Shown one piece after another: positions 17,547 through 26,131 of a stretch of DNA of 64,000 bases. The position numbers and the translations under genes are program-made. The notes below the pieces were generated by a model, which was given only the letters and a program-made list of their open reading frames with translations, searched no databases and was not told where the DNA came from. This DNA comes from Gordonia shandongensis DSM 45094 (lineage in GTDB: Bacteria; Actinomycetota; Actinomycetes; Mycobacteriales; Mycobacteriaceae), in contig NZ_AUHE01000013.1 of NCBI RefSeq assembly GCF_000423025.1, positions 58,575-122,574 of the forward strand. The letters are read 5' to 3'. How positions within the stretch are numbered: the stretch's first letter is position 1; the number at the start of each line of letters is the position of its first letter.

Positions 17547-18849
17547 CGACCCCGGCGGGCGTCTCCGTCGACGGCAGCACCGGGGCCACGATCGCGAAGA
17601 TCGCCGGACGGCGTGACACGAGGTCGAGGCGACCGCCGTCGGCCTCCACGAGAGCCCGCGCCAGCGACAGCCCGTAGCCGCTGCGACTGCCGCCGGAGAA
17701 TCCGCGACGGAAGATGTCCGATGCGATGTCGTCGGCCACGCCGTCACCGGAGTCGGCGACGGTGATCCGCATCATCTCGGCGCTCGGGAGCCCCGCCAAC
17801 GACACCGTGCACGCACCGTCGCCGTGCACCAGCGCGTTGTCGATCAACACGCTCAGCGCCTCCCGGAGCCGACCCGGCCTGCCGTAGGTGTCGCGGACGT
17901 CGTCGGAGACGATCATCACCAGGCGGCGTCCCCGCGCCTCGAAGGCCGGCCGCAGATCGTGCACCAGGGTCCCGGCCACGGAGCGCACATCGATTCCGCA
18001 CCGGGCCCGGGAGTCGGCGCGCGACACCGCCACCATCTCGTCGAGTTCGTCGGCCAACCGCTCGACCTGCTCCATCCCCGCCTCCGCCTCGGTCACGACC
18101 GTCGGATCGTCGTGGAGGGTCAACTCGTCGAGTCGCAGATGGACCGCGGTGAGCCGACTGCGCAACTGATGCGAGACGTCGCCGACGATCTCCCCTTCGC
18201 GTTCCAGCCGCAGGGCGATCTCGGCGTTGGCCTCGGCGAGCGCCGTCGTGACGCGGTCGAGCTCGTCGATCCCGTATTCGGGCCAGTCCGCCGAGAAGTC
18301 TCCCCGCGCCATCGCCTCGGCCCGCTGCGCGACGTGCGTCAACGGTTCGGACAGGCGGCGTGCGGTCACGACGGCGACCATCGCCCCACCGCCCACCGCG
18401 GCCAACACCGCCAGCGCCAGCACGGCCACCGCGAGCAGCTGTTTGGGCCGCACGTCCTCGCGGGGGATCGACATCGTCAGATCGGCCCCGGTCGCGAGGT
18501 TCACCGACTCCGACACCGCCGGACCGGTGAAGTGATTGCCGATCTGCTTCCGCTGCAGCTCGACGCCACCGGGACGGGTGGCCGACGGCTGACTGTAGGT
18601 GAGGGTGAGCCGGCCGTTCGACGGCAGCAGCAGACGGAAGTCCTCCAGATCCAGGTGGGTCAATCGCACCGACCGGCCCTCGGACTCCTCGGCCAGCACG
18701 TGCTCGCTGACCCGTTTTAGACGTTGCGCCAGATCTTGATGTGCCTGGGTGGAGAACCAGTCCCACGCGATGATCGTGCTCGGCACCCCGAACATGACGC
18801 CCACCGCGACGACGGACGCGATCATCATCTTCAAGATGCGGCGGCGCAC
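17518..18849 (-). CDS. Sensor histidine kinase
   Basis: Two-component sensor of 443 residues: N-terminal membrane helix (about 8-28), extracytoplasmic sensor (~30-138), second helix (138-162), HAMP linker (~163-215), HisKA with phospho-acceptor H227 (GDVSHQLRSRL) and HATPase_c with N338 (LIDNALVHG), DSGDGV and GYGLSLARALVEADGG. All catalytic motifs are intact. The GTG at 18849 is 10 nt after the response-regulator stop with GAGGGGA upstream. The operon order is PH protein, regulator, kinase. The signal is unknown. The 3' end overlaps gtrA on the other strand by 29 bp. Confidence 0.93.
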   Translation of the reverse strand: MRRRILKMMIASVVAVGVMFGVPSTIIAWDWFSTQAHQDLAQRLKRVSEHVLAEESEGRSVRLTHLDLEDFRLLLPSNGRLTLTYSQPSATRPGGVELQRKQIGNHFTGPAVSESVNLATGADLTMSIPREDVRPKQLLAVAVLALAVLAAVGGGAMVAVVTARRLSEPLTHVAQRAEAMARGDFSADWPEYGIDELDRVTTALAEANAEIALRLEREGEIVGDVSHQLRSRLTAVHLRLDELTLHDDPTVVTEAEAGMEQVERLADELDEMVAVSRADSRARCGIDVRSVAGTLVHDLRPAFEARGRRLVMIVSDDVRDTYGRPGRLREALSVLIDNALVHGDGACTVSLAGLPSAEMMRITVADSGDGVADDIASDIFRRGFSGGSRSGYGLSLARALVEADGGRLDLVSRRPAIFAIVAPVLPSTETPAGVVRRGPVPHR

Positions 18850-18859
18850 GGCACTCCCC

Positions 18860-19552
18860 TCACGGATCGAAGCGGAACCCGACGCCGCGGACCGTCACGA
18901 TGTGCCTGCGTCGGTCGGAGTCGTCCCCGATCTTCCGACGGATCCAGGAGATGTGCATGTCGAGGGTCTTCGACGACCGCAGGTCCGTCGACCCCCAGAC
19001 GGCCGAGAGGATGTCGTCGCGGGAGACGACCTCGCCGGACCGTTCCATCAGGAAGTGGAGCAGGTCGAACTCCCGGTTCGCGAGCGTCAGGTCCTCGCCG
19101 TCGACGACGACGCGGCGTGCCCGCGTGTCGAGGTGGATGTCGCCGAAGTCGAACACCGCGTCCCCGTCGTCGTCGACCGGGGCGCTGCGCCGCATGAGTG
19201 CCCGCACGCGCGCCAACAGCTCGGCGAGACGGAAGGGTTTCCCGACGTAGTCGTCGGCGCCGGCGTCGAGCCCGACGACGAAGTCGACCTCGTCGGTGCG
19301 CGCCGTCAGCATGAGCACGGGAAGCTGGGGCATCGCGGTACGGACCCGCCGACAGACTTCGAGGCCGTCCATGCCCGGAAGCCCCAGGTCGAGGATGAGG
19401 AGATCGAACTCGCCGGACAGTGCCCGGTCGAGGGCGGCGGGGCCGGTCGCGGCGATGACGCAGTCGTTGCCCTCGCGGCTCAGGGCGCGCGCCAACGGTT
19501 CGGCGATGGCCGCGTCGTCCTCGGCGAGCAGGACCGAGGTCGGCGCGTTCAC
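18860..19552 (-). CDS. OmpR-family response regulator
   Basis: A 230-residue response regulator with the receiver acidic pair E11/D12-D13, phospho-acceptor D55 (LLILDLGLPGMDG), T83 and K105 (DDYVGKPF). The C-terminal winged helix follows (about 130-229, with LANREFDLLHFLM, KTLDMHISWIRRKIG and VRGVGFRF). It is partner of the kinase downstream. The GTG start overlaps the PH-protein stop by 4 nt (GTGA), so expression is tied to that membrane protein. The target genes are not evident. Confidence 0.95.
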   Translation of the reverse strand: MNAPTSVLLAEDDAAIAEPLARALSREGNDCVIAATGPAALDRALSGEFDLLILDLGLPGMDGLEVCRRVRTAMPQLPVLMLTARTDEVDFVVGLDAGADDYVGKPFRLAELLARVRALMRRSAPVDDDGDAVFDFGDIHLDTRARRVVVDGEDLTLANREFDLLHFLMERSGEVVSRDDILSAVWGSTDLRSSKTLDMHISWIRRKIGDDSDRRRHIVTVRGVGFRFDP

Positions 19553-20133
19553 CGGCCGACCTCGCGGCGGGGTTCACGGTGTAGGGGTTCACGGTGTAGG
19601 GAGCCGCTGCGGGAACCGAAACGGTCGAACTCGGCGTCCTCATCGTCGAGCAGTTCCTGATAGAGCTGCGCGTGGACCGCCTCGACCCGCGGGATGTCGT
19701 GAAACGCGAGAGGTTCGTCGGACGCCGACTCGATGACGAGGGTGCCCGTGCGAAGCATGCGGTCGACGAGGCCGTGACGGAACTCGACGGTGTTGATCCG
19801 ACGGATCGGGATGTCGATGCCCGACCGGGTGATGACGCCGGTCCGGTAGATCACGCGGCGGTCGGTGACCACGAAGTGCGTGGTCTTCCACGTCAGCAGC
19901 GGTCGAACGAGGAACCACACCGTGAGCACGGCCCACACGACCGCGACGACTCCGGTCAGCGTGAGGCGCCCCGTGTCGTCGGCGAGGGCGCGGCGACCGA
20001 AACCGATGGCCACACCGCCGACCACCGTCACCGCCCAGAACACCAGGACCGGGATGATCAGCGACTTCCAGTGCGGGTGCCGGTGGATGACGACGACCTC
20101 GCCGGGTGCGAGGTTCTCGCGCGGGTAGCCCAT
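19549..20133 (-). CDS. PH-domain (bPH/YdbS-like) membrane protein
   Basis: A 194-residue protein with two N-terminal membrane helices (about 26-48 and 58-80) followed by a bacterial PH domain (VVTDRRVIYRTGVITRSG, then the IPIRRINTVEFR pattern). It is homologous to M. tuberculosis Rv3278c, which also lies next to birA and gtrA. The role is unknown. The ATG at 20133 opens the conserved MGYPxEN start. Here it is the first gene of an operon with a two-component system, so it may work with that sensor. The C-terminal tail holds a perfect 15-bp duplication (LHREP twice). Confidence 0.86.
   Translation of the reverse strand: MGYPRENLAPGEVVVIHRHPHWKSLIIPVLVFWAVTVVGGVAIGFGRRALADDTGRLTLTGVVAVVWAVLTVWFLVRPLLTWKTTHFVVTDRRVIYRTGVITRSGIDIPIRRINTVEFRHGLVDRMLRTGTLVIESASDEPLAFHDIPRVEAVHAQLYQELLDDEDAEFDRFGSRSGSLHREPLHREPRREVGR
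19571..19600 (-). repeat. Perfect 15-bp tandem duplication in the PH-protein tail
   Basis: GGTTCACGGTGTAGG occurs twice head to tail (19571-19585, 19586-19600), encoding LHREP-LHREP in the last 20 residues of the PH protein. The copies are identical, so the duplication is recent. Confidence 0.93.
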
Positions 20134-20293
20134 GAGGTCCCACCTTAGTCGCGGTCCCGCGGAGATCGCCGGTTTCGGGGCTACACTGAACCCCCAGGCG
20201 TCACACCCAGGCGTCGCTCCAGACGTCTCCGGGCCCCGCACGCCACCGAGTTCCCGGACGGTACAGACCACGACGCGACCACAGGCGAGGACC

Positions 20294-20929
20294 ATGACTT
20301 ACAACGACCCGCGCGATCCCTACCAGCGCCGCGAGCAGCCGCCCCAGACACGCGCTTACAGCCAGTACGACGCGTATCCGGAGTACGAGCAGAACCCGCA
20401 CACCTACGGCGATCAGAATTACCGCGATCAGGGCTATGCCGACCAGGGCTATGCCGACCAGAGTTACGGGGCGGGCAAACCGCGCACCCCGCGTCGCCCG
20501 GGCCCCGACGTGGACCCCGTGATGTTCTGCGGCGGCGTCCTGATGACCGGCGTCGTCACCGGCCTCGCCGCCTGGCTGGCGGCCTGGGTGATCCTCACCG
20601 TCGCCAAGAAGATCAACACCGCCGGCACGTTCAACGGCTACTTCGTCCCGCTCAGCGAGGGCGAGTGGTGGTTCGCGATCACCGGATTCGTGGTCGCCCT
20701 CATGGGCGGCGCCCTGTGGTACATCCTGCAGATCGTGACGCCGGTGCCGAACCAGTTCTACAGCTGGATCGTCGGTCTGCTGGTCGCCGCGGCCGTCCTG
20801 CTGCCGCTGCTGCTCATGGAGAACCAGTACGCCTCGGGGATCGGAACGGCGATCATGCACCTGCTGATCGGCCTGCCGGTCCTCACCCTGATCCCGACGA
20901 TGGGCCGCAGCAGCACACGCAAGCACTGA
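20294..20929 (+). CDS. Four-helix membrane protein with Tyr/Gln/Asp-rich repeat tail
   Basis: A 211-residue protein not assigned to a characterised family. Residues 1-75 are hydrophilic and rich in Tyr, Gln, Asp, Pro and Arg, with a GDQ/ADQ-GY repeat. Then come four hydrophobic segments (about 77-101, 120-142, 152-172 and 178-200), containing MFCGGVLMTGVVTG and FYSWIVGLLVAAAVLLPLLL. The layout resembles small actinobacterial multipass proteins of the DUF6069 type, but I cannot confirm that. The ATG at 20294 follows GGCGAGG. It is divergent from the PH-protein operon (160-bp gap) and convergent with birA. Confidence 0.75.
   Translation: MTYNDPRDPYQRREQPPQTRAYSQYDAYPEYEQNPHTYGDQNYRDQGYADQGYADQSYGAGKPRTPRRPGPDVDPVMFCGGVLMTGVVTGLAAWLAAWVILTVAKKINTAGTFNGYFVPLSEGEWWFAITGFVVALMGGALWYILQIVTPVPNQFYSWIVGLLVAAAVLLPLLLMENQYASGIGTAIMHLLIGLPVLTLIPTMGRSSTRKH
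20411..20470 (+). repeat. Four 15-bp tandem units in the membrane-protein tail
   Basis: GATCAGAATTACCGC, GATCAGGGCTATGCC, GACCAGGGCTATGCC and GACCAGAGTTACGGG start at 20411, 20426, 20441 and 20456. They encode DQNYR/DQGYA/DQGYA/DQSYG in the cytoplasmic N-terminal tail. Confidence 0.92.
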
Positions 20930-20932
20930 TCG

Positions 20933-20968
20933 CCGGTCTTCAATCAGCTACCGGTCTTCAGTCAGCCA
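20933..20968. repeat. 18-bp direct repeat at the birA 3' end
   Basis: CCGGTCTTCAATCAGCTA (20933) is followed directly by CCGGTCTTCAGTCAGCCA (20951). The second copy contains the birA stop codon region, and the first copy lies in the convergent 3' gap after 20929. It is a direct, not inverted, repeat, so it is not a terminator. It looks like a small duplication of the birA tail. Confidence 0.75.
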
Positions 20969-21797
20969 CTGCGGGCCGAAGGTGCGTGACGTCGCCCGCG
21001 GAGGCCACCACCGGACCGTCCGGAGCGTCGACGACGATGCGCCCCTCGGCGTCGACCGCCGACGCCTCCCCGACGACCTCGGTGCCGCCGGGAAGGATCA
21101 GTCGGACCCGCGTGCCGAGGGTGGTGCTGGCCGCCCGATAGTCCTCGAGCAGGTCGTCGATCGCGTCCGGCCATGACTCGAGACGCCGCGACAGCGCCGT
21201 CAGATAGGCCACCGCGACATCCGTCGCATCCACGACCGCGACATCTCCGCGGGCGGAGTCGCCGACCAGATCCCGAACCGATGATCCGCGCCCGGTGGCC
21301 GCGTCCGCGGGCAGATCGAGGTTGATGCCGGTGCCGATGACCGCGGTCCCGCCGCCGCCCGTCGCGGGGCGATACTCCGAGAGGATCCCCGACAGCTTGC
21401 CGCCGTCGGGTGCCAGCACGTCGTTGGGCCATTTGAGGTGGACGTGCGAGCCCGTGACGCCGACGAGCGCGTCGTGGACGGCCAGCCCCGTGAGCAACGA
21501 CAACCAGCCGAGGACCGGGGTCGCGTGCGCGGGGACTCGGAGTGCCGCCGAGATCGCGAGCTGACCGTCCGGCGTCTCCCAGACGCGGGCGTGTCTCCCC
21601 CGCCCGGCGGTCTGCCGCCCCGCGATGAGGACCGCACCGTCGATGTCCTCGCCGCGGTCGACACGCGCGATGAGGTCGGCGTTGGTCGATCCCGTCTCAT
21701 CGACCACGCCCACGTCGCGCCAGCGGGTGGACTCGGAGAGACTCGATCGCAGGCGGGCGATGTCGGGCAGTGCGCCGGATGCGCGACGGGGTTCCAT
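20958..21797 (-). CDS. birA: Biotin--[acetyl-CoA-carboxylase] ligase
   Basis: Attaches biotin to the carrier lysine of acyl-CoA carboxylase alpha subunits such as AccA3 (encoded at 30.3 kb). From the ATG at 21797 it has 279 residues. DETGSTNADL and the ATP/biotin loop GRQTAGRGRHAR are clear, then LKWPNDVL and GKLSGIL with the catalytic lysines. There is no N-terminal winged helix, so it is a mono-functional ligase and not a repressor. The frame stays open to 21893 but that part runs through the shared promoter. It is divergent from accD5, with two palindromes between them. Confidence 0.94.
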   Translation of the reverse strand: MEPRRASGALPDIARLRSSLSESTRWRDVGVVDETGSTNADLIARVDRGEDIDGAVLIAGRQTAGRGRHARVWETPDGQLAISAALRVPAHATPVLGWLSLLTGLAVHDALVGVTGSHVHLKWPNDVLAPDGGKLSGILSEYRPATGGGGTAVIGTGINLDLPADAATGRGSSVRDLVGDSARGDVAVVDATDVAVAYLTALSRRLESWPDAIDDLLEDYRAASTTLGTRVRLILPGGTEVVGEASAVDAEGRIVVDAPDGPVVASAGDVTHLRPAVAD

Positions 21798-21828
21798 GTC
21801 GCGGATTCTATGCGGCGCACGCACCGGG

Positions 21829-21856
21829 GAGAATGTGAGGATATTCTCACATTCTC
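21829..21856. promoter_or_regulatory. 11-bp-arm palindrome between birA and accD5
   Basis: Perfect inverted repeat: GAGAATGTGAG (21829-21839), spacer GATATT, CTCACATTCTC (21846-21856). It is centred in the 98-bp birA/accD5 intergenic region, in an AT-richer island, so it very likely binds a dimeric regulator or covers a promoter. TGTGA...TCACA has 8 rather than 6 intervening bases, so it is not a canonical CRP site. Confidence 0.65.
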
Positions 21857-21866
21857 GACCACTTGA

Positions 21867-21882
21867 CCGAGCGCCCGCTCGG
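21867..21882. promoter_or_regulatory. Candidate acc operator CCGAGC-N4-GCTCGG (accD5)
   Basis: CCGAGC (21867-21872), spacer GCCC, GCTCGG (21877-21882), 13 bp before the accD5 start codon. The same half-sites with the same 4-nt spacer occur upstream of accA3 (30128-30151). Both genes encode subunits of one carboxylase, so a shared TetR-type repressor is a reasonable inference. Confidence 0.55.
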
Positions 21883-21895
21883 GAAGTTAGCATCG

Positions 21896-23527
21896 ATGGC
21901 TATGACGACAGCTTCGCGCGACGAGGGCGCTGCACCCGACATCCACACCACGGCCGGAAAGCTCGCCGACCTGCGCAACAGGCTCGCCGACGCGGAATGC
22001 CCCGTCGGTGAGGCCGCAGCGGAGAAGGCCCACGCGAAGGGCAAGTTCACCGCACGCGAGCGCATCACCCACCTGCTGGACGAGGGCTCGTTCGTGGAGC
22101 TCGACGCCCTGGCTCGCCACCGGTCGACCAACTTCGGCCTGGCCGACCGCCGGCCGCTCGGCGACGGCGTCGTCACCGGGTACGGCACCATCGACGGCCG
22201 CGAGGTCTGCGTCTTCAGCCAGGACGCCGCGGTGTTCGGCGGCAGCCTCGGCGAGGTGTACGGCGAGAAGATCGTCAAGGTCATGGACCTCGCGCTCAAG
22301 ACCGGTCGCCCGCTGATCGGCATCAACGAGGGCGCGGGCGCCCGCATCCAGGAGGGTGTGGTCTCCCTCGGCCTGTACGGCGAGATCTTCGAGCGCAACG
22401 TGCGCGCTTCCGGCGTCATCCCCCAGATCTCCCTGATCATGGGGCCCGCCGCCGGCGGCCACGTCTACTCCCCCGCACTGACCGACTTCGTGGTGATGGT
22501 CGATCAGACCAGCCAGATGTTCGTCACCGGCCCCGACGTCATCAAGACCGTGACCGGCGAAGACGTCAGCATGGAGGACCTCGGCGGTGCCAACACCCAC
22601 ATGACCAAGTCGGGTGTCGCCCACTACGTCGCGCAGGACGAGGAGGACGCCCTCGACTACGTGAAGGAGCTCCTCGGGTACCTGCCGTCGAACTGCCGCG
22701 CGGAGGCTCCCCGCTTCCCGGTCGCCGACCGGGTGGGCGCCATCGAGGACAACCTCACCGACGAGGACATCGCCCTCGACACGATCATCCCCGATTCGCC
22801 GAATCAGCCGTACGACATGCACGAGGTGATCCGGAACCTCCTCGATGACGACGAGTTCCTCGAGGTGCAGGCCGAGCGCGCGATGAACATCGTCGTCGGC
22901 TTCGGCCGCATCGACGGCCGCAGCGTCGGCATCGTCGCCAACCAGCCGACCCAGTTCGCCGGCTGCCTCGACATCGACGCGTCCGAGAAGGCCGCGCGCT
23001 TCGTGCGCACCTGCGACGCGTTCAACGTCCCGATCGTCACGCTCGTCGACGTCCCCGGCTTCCTGCCGGGAACCGAGCAGGAGTACAACGGCATCATCCG
23101 GCGCGGCGCCAAGCTGCTGTACGCCTACGGCGAGGCCACCGTCGGCAAGGTCACCGTCATCACCCGCAAGGCCTACGGCGGCGCCTACGACGTGATGGGT
23201 TCCAAGCACATGGGCGCCGATGTGAACCTCGCGTGGCCGACCGCGCAGATCGCCGTCATGGGTGCCTCGGGTGCGGTGGGCTTCGTCTACCGCGGCCGCC
23301 TCAAGGAGGCGGAGGCCAACGGCGACGACGTCGACGCACTGCGCCTCGAACTCCAGCAGGAGTACGAGGACACCCTGGTGAACCCGTATGTGGCCGCCGA
23401 ACGCGGCTACGTGGACGCCGTGATCCCGCCGAGCCACACGCGCGGCCAGATCGCCAACGCCCTCAAACTGCTCGAGCGCAAGCTGGTCCAGGTCCCGCCG
23501 AAGAAGCACGGCAACATTCCGCTCTGA
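21896..23527 (+). CDS. accD5: Propionyl/acyl-CoA carboxylase beta subunit AccD5
   Basis: Carboxyltransferase subunit (543 residues) that moves CO2 from carboxybiotin to propionyl- or acetyl-CoA, giving methylmalonyl- or malonyl-CoA for mycolic and methyl-branched lipids. N-terminal carboxyltransferase half: [29 protein letters not shown] and [17 protein letters not shown]-terminal half: [31 protein letters not shown] and [14 protein letters not shown]. It is highly similar to M. tuberculosis AccD5 end to end. The ATG at 21896 is preceded by GGGAAG; 21902 is possible. accE5 and maf follow. Confidence 0.95.
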   Translation: MAMTTASRDEGAAPDIHTTAGKLADLRNRLADAECPVGEAAAEKAHAKGKFTARERITHLLDEGSFVELDALARHRSTNFGLADRRPLGDGVVTGYGTIDGREVCVFSQDAAVFGGSLGEVYGEKIVKVMDLALKTGRPLIGINEGAGARIQEGVVSLGLYGEIFERNVRASGVIPQISLIMGPAAGGHVYSPALTDFVVMVDQTSQMFVTGPDVIKTVTGEDVSMEDLGGANTHMTKSGVAHYVAQDEEDALDYVKELLGYLPSNCRAEAPRFPVADRVGAIEDNLTDEDIALDTIIPDSPNQPYDMHEVIRNLLDDDEFLEVQAERAMNIVVGFGRIDGRSVGIVANQPTQFAGCLDIDASEKAARFVRTCDAFNVPIVTLVDVPGFLPGTEQEYNGIIRRGAKLLYAYGEATVGKVTVITRKAYGGAYDVMGSKHMGADVNLAWPTAQIAVMGASGAVGFVYRGRLKEAEANGDDVDALRLELQQEYEDTLVNPYVAAERGYVDAVIPPSHTRGQIANALKLLERKLVQVPPKKHGNIPL

Positions 23528-23558
23528 TCGTCCCGACCCGTAGAGAAAGGCGGCACCG

Positions 23559-23795
23559 ATGAGTGCAGACCTCGACTCGCCGGCCGGCGACGAGAAGCCG
23601 GCCCGGCCGTTCCTGACCGTCGTCGACGGCAACCCCACCGATGAGGACCTGGCCGTGCTGGTCGGCGTCTTCGCCGCTGCCGGCGGATCGTCCGACGACA
23701 CCGGCGCCCCCCGCAACGACTGGGGTCGTCCCGTCGACAAGTTCCGCACCATGTGGGGACAGCCGGGCAGCTACACCAACCGCGGCGGCTGGTGA
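23559..23795 (+). CDS. accE5: Acyl-CoA carboxylase epsilon subunit
   Basis: A 78-residue actinobacterial epsilon subunit that stabilises the AccA3-AccD5 complex. The conserved part is the middle FLTVVDGNPTDEDLAVLVGV and the C-terminal W-x3-DKFRTMWGQPGSY segment; the N-terminal ~15 residues are variable. AAAGGCGG precedes the ATG at 23559 by about 6 nt. It lies 31 bp after accD5 and its stop overlaps the maf start (GTGA). Confidence 0.9.
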   Translation: MSADLDSPAGDEKPARPFLTVVDGNPTDEDLAVLVGVFAAAGGSSDDTGAPRNDWGRPVDKFRTMWGQPGSYTNRGGW

Positions 23796-24448
23796 CCGTC
23801 CGCACCCCTGCGACGACCGTCGTTCTCGGTTCGGCGTCGCCGGCACGCCTGCGTGTGCTGCGCGACGCCGGTCTGCGACCGGCGGTCGTCGTGTCGCAGG
23901 TCGACGAGGACGCGCTGCTCGGTTCGCTGGCGGGAGCACCGCACGACCGGATCGTCACCCGCCTCGCCGAGGCCAAGTCCGACGCCGTCGTGGAGTCGAT
24001 CATCCGCGACGCCGGCCCGGCGGCCGCGGACGGCGTGATCCTGACCTGTGACTCGATGCTCTCCATCGACGGTGAGCTCGTCGGGAAACCGCACACCGCG
24101 GAGGTCGCCGCACGACGGTGGCGGTCGATGCGCGGCACCGAGGGGCTCCTCATCACCGGTCACTGCGTCCGCCGCCTGTCCGGCGGAGCGGTGATCGGGA
24201 CGGCGGTCGGCAGCCGGTCGACGACCATCGCGTTCGCCGACGTCTCCAACGAGGTCATCGACCGTTACGCGGCCACCGGCGAACCGCTCGAGGTGGCCGG
24301 CGGGTTCACCCTCGACGGTCTGGGCGGCTGGTTGATCGACGGCGTCGACGGCGACCCGTCGTCGGTCATCGGCATCAGCCTGCCGCTGGTGCGCAGCCTC
24401 CTCGACGAGGTCGGCGTCGACGTCACCGACCTCTGGACCGTCGGCTAA
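23792..24448 (+). CDS. maf: Maf family nucleoside triphosphate pyrophosphatase
   Basis: House-cleaning dNTP/NTP pyrophosphatase of 218 residues. The signatures are VLGSASPARLRVLR at the N-terminus, the CDSML acidic/metal motif, KPHT and RWRSMRG, and GGFTLDGLGGWLID near the C-terminus. The exact nucleotide preference (dTTP/UTP or modified bases) cannot be read from sequence. The GTG at 23792 overlaps the accE5 stop by 4 nt. The order accD5-accE5-maf is conserved in mycobacteria. Its stop overlaps that of the convergent gene at 24445 by 3 bp. Confidence 0.93.
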   Translation: MTVRTPATTVVLGSASPARLRVLRDAGLRPAVVVSQVDEDALLGSLAGAPHDRIVTRLAEAKSDAVVESIIRDAGPAAADGVILTCDSMLSIDGELVGKPHTAEVAARRWRSMRGTEGLLITGHCVRRLSGGAVIGTAVGSRSTTIAFADVSNEVIDRYAATGEPLEVAGGFTLDGLGGWLIDGVDGDPSSVIGISLPLVRSLLDEVGVDVTDLWTVG

Positions 24449-25023
24449 ACCGACTTCGGGGTGCGCGCGAGGCGGACGGTCCCGATGATCGCCAGGACGA
24501 CGCCGGGCACCGAGACGATGAGGCCGCCTGCGGTCCGCCAGCCGAGGGTTCCGACTACCGTTCCGAGTTCGAACGTCGGGGCGGCGATCACGTCGACGGG
24601 GGTGTGGCAGGCCAGCGTGTAGGTTCCCGGTTCACCCGCGGTCACGCGGGCGAACGACTCGTAGCGGGTTCCGTTCACGAGGGTGTTCAGCGTGCCGGCC
24701 GGCTCGTAAGAGATGTCCGCGACAGCGCCGTCGGCGGTTGCTCCCGTGCACCCTCCGTGGGCGGCGTGTACGAGGTCGGCGACGGGCGCGAGCAGCAGCA
24801 CGGAGTCATCGGCATCGATCTCGATGGTCGCCGTCGGCGCAAGGTGAGCGGCGTTCTCGCCGTAGCCGAGGGCGTGTGGCACGAGGGCGAAGCTGCCGAT
24901 GAGGATGCCGATCACCGGGCCGGAGACAGTGAGCGCTGCGCCGATGACGAGAGCGACGATCGCGCCGGTCCGCGACCGCGCAGACTGCGGGAGAGCCTGC
25001 TGGTTCGGGACCGGCGGGATCAC
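24445..25023 (-). CDS. Two-helix membrane protein with extracytoplasmic domain
   Basis: A 192-residue protein without a recognised family. A short Pro/Gln-rich N-terminus leads to membrane helix 1 (about 19-43). An external domain of ~110 residues follows, with two cysteines (GGCTGA and LACHTP) that could form a disulfide, and membrane helix 2 is near the end (about 160-182). The GTG at 25023 overlaps the stop of the broken histidine kinase by 4 nt (GTGA), so it was once translated with that sensor and may have been its accessory protein. A much longer frame upstream is the kinase remnant. Confidence 0.7.
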   Translation of the reverse strand: MIPPVPNQQALPQSARSRTGAIVALVIGAALTVSGPVIGILIGSFALVPHALGYGENAAHLAPTATIEIDADDSVLLLAPVADLVHAAHGGCTGATADGAVADISYEPAGTLNTLVNGTRYESFARVTAGEPGTYTLACHTPVDVIAAPTFELGTVVGTLGWRTAGGLIVSVPGVVLAIIGTVRLARTPKSV

Positions 25024-26005
25024 CGGGTGCTGCCGCCGAGGAGTCGGGCGCGCTCTGCCACGCCGACCAGTCCGTAACCGGTGCCACCGGCCTCTGACGA
25101 CACGGATACCGATAGCGCGGTTGGTCACCGTCAGGTGCACGCCGGAAGCCGTGGTCTCGAGCCTCAGCATGACCGGCATCCCGGGAGCATGCCGGGCCGC
25201 ATTGAGGAGGACTTCTTTGAGCACGCTCAACACCGTCGAGGCGCAGGCATCGTCGACCGGGTCAGCGGCACGGATCGTTGATGTCACCTCGATGCCGCGT
25301 TCGATCTGGAGGGTGCCGATCAGGCGCGCGGCCGCGTCGGAGAGCGGGAGTCGGTCGGGCTCGTCATGTGTGTCGTCTGCGCGGAGAGTGCGGACGACGG
25401 TGCGCATGTTCTCCAGTGCCCAGGCAGTCTTCTGCTCGATCTCCGGAAGGATGGGCGGTTCCGTTCGGTCGTGGTGGCTTCGGCGTGGATCGCGCGGGCG
25501 TGTGCTCCAACCAGACGTGCGTGCTCGGCGGCTTCTTCTGCGCGCCGGCGCTGGAAGCGGAAGCCGAGCCCCAGCACGCCGCAGGCGATGAAGAAGAACC
25601 CCACCTCGACCAAGAGGAGCAGCCCGGCCTCGGCAACGGTCAGCGCATAGCCGATGGCCAGCAGCTGGTACACCTTCGTACCGGCGACAAGCACCCACCC
25701 GGCGGCGATCGCGATGCCCGCACGAGCGAGGGGCGGTACGCGGTGAGTGCGAACACGCTGAACCATAGTGGAAGGGCCAAGCCCAGATCGGTGGAACCGG
25801 TCGCGAGTGCGCTGACCAGATAGATGCCCAGCGCCGCGGCGAAGACGGTGTATCCAAGCAGGGAGGCTGGGGCATCGGCACCGGACGTGAGCAGTGCGAA
25901 AACCACCCACACATAAAGGGCTCCGGCCAGGAGGCTGAGGCCGCCGACGGCGAACGTGGCGGTGCGCTCGCTGCGGTGTGCGGCCGGGGCGGGCGTTGTT
26001 TCCAT
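25020..26005 (-). pseudogene. Degraded NarL-type sensor histidine kinase
   Basis: Kinase remnant in three frames. From the ATG at 26005 the first ~90 residues give membrane helices ([21 protein letters not shown] onwards). Near 25740 the frame shifts into IAIAAGWVLVAGTKVYQLLAIG and a charged helix. Near 25470 it shifts again into IEQKTAWALENMRTVVRTLRADD and KEVLLNAARHAPG (N-box). Near 25100 it shifts a third time into GGTGYGLVGVAERARLLGG (G-box), ending at 25020. The phospho-acceptor ELHD segment expected between the second and third parts is missing, so this is not merely a sequencing error at one site. No response regulator gene is adjacent. Confidence 0.82.
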
Positions 26006-26131
26006 GCCTCCATCATCTCGGGCACCAGTGGCCGCCCACCTCTGTCTCGCGACAGATTTTCTGCGTCTCGCCGGACGGGAAGCGTGATCGGTATGGTGCC
26101 CGGGGAGGCTGGACCGTCGGCTGAGAAGTCG

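Noticed and set aside
20933..20968. Terminator between the membrane-protein gene and birA
   Set aside because: The repeat is direct, not inverted; no stem-loop is formed.
21829..21856. CRP/Cmr box in the birA/accD5 promoter
   Set aside because: TGTGA and TCACA are separated by 8, not 6, bases; the element is better described as a long unassigned palindrome.
25020..26005. Programmed frameshifting in the kinase remnant
   Set aside because: Three separate shifts and a missing catalytic segment fit gene decay better than any programmed event.
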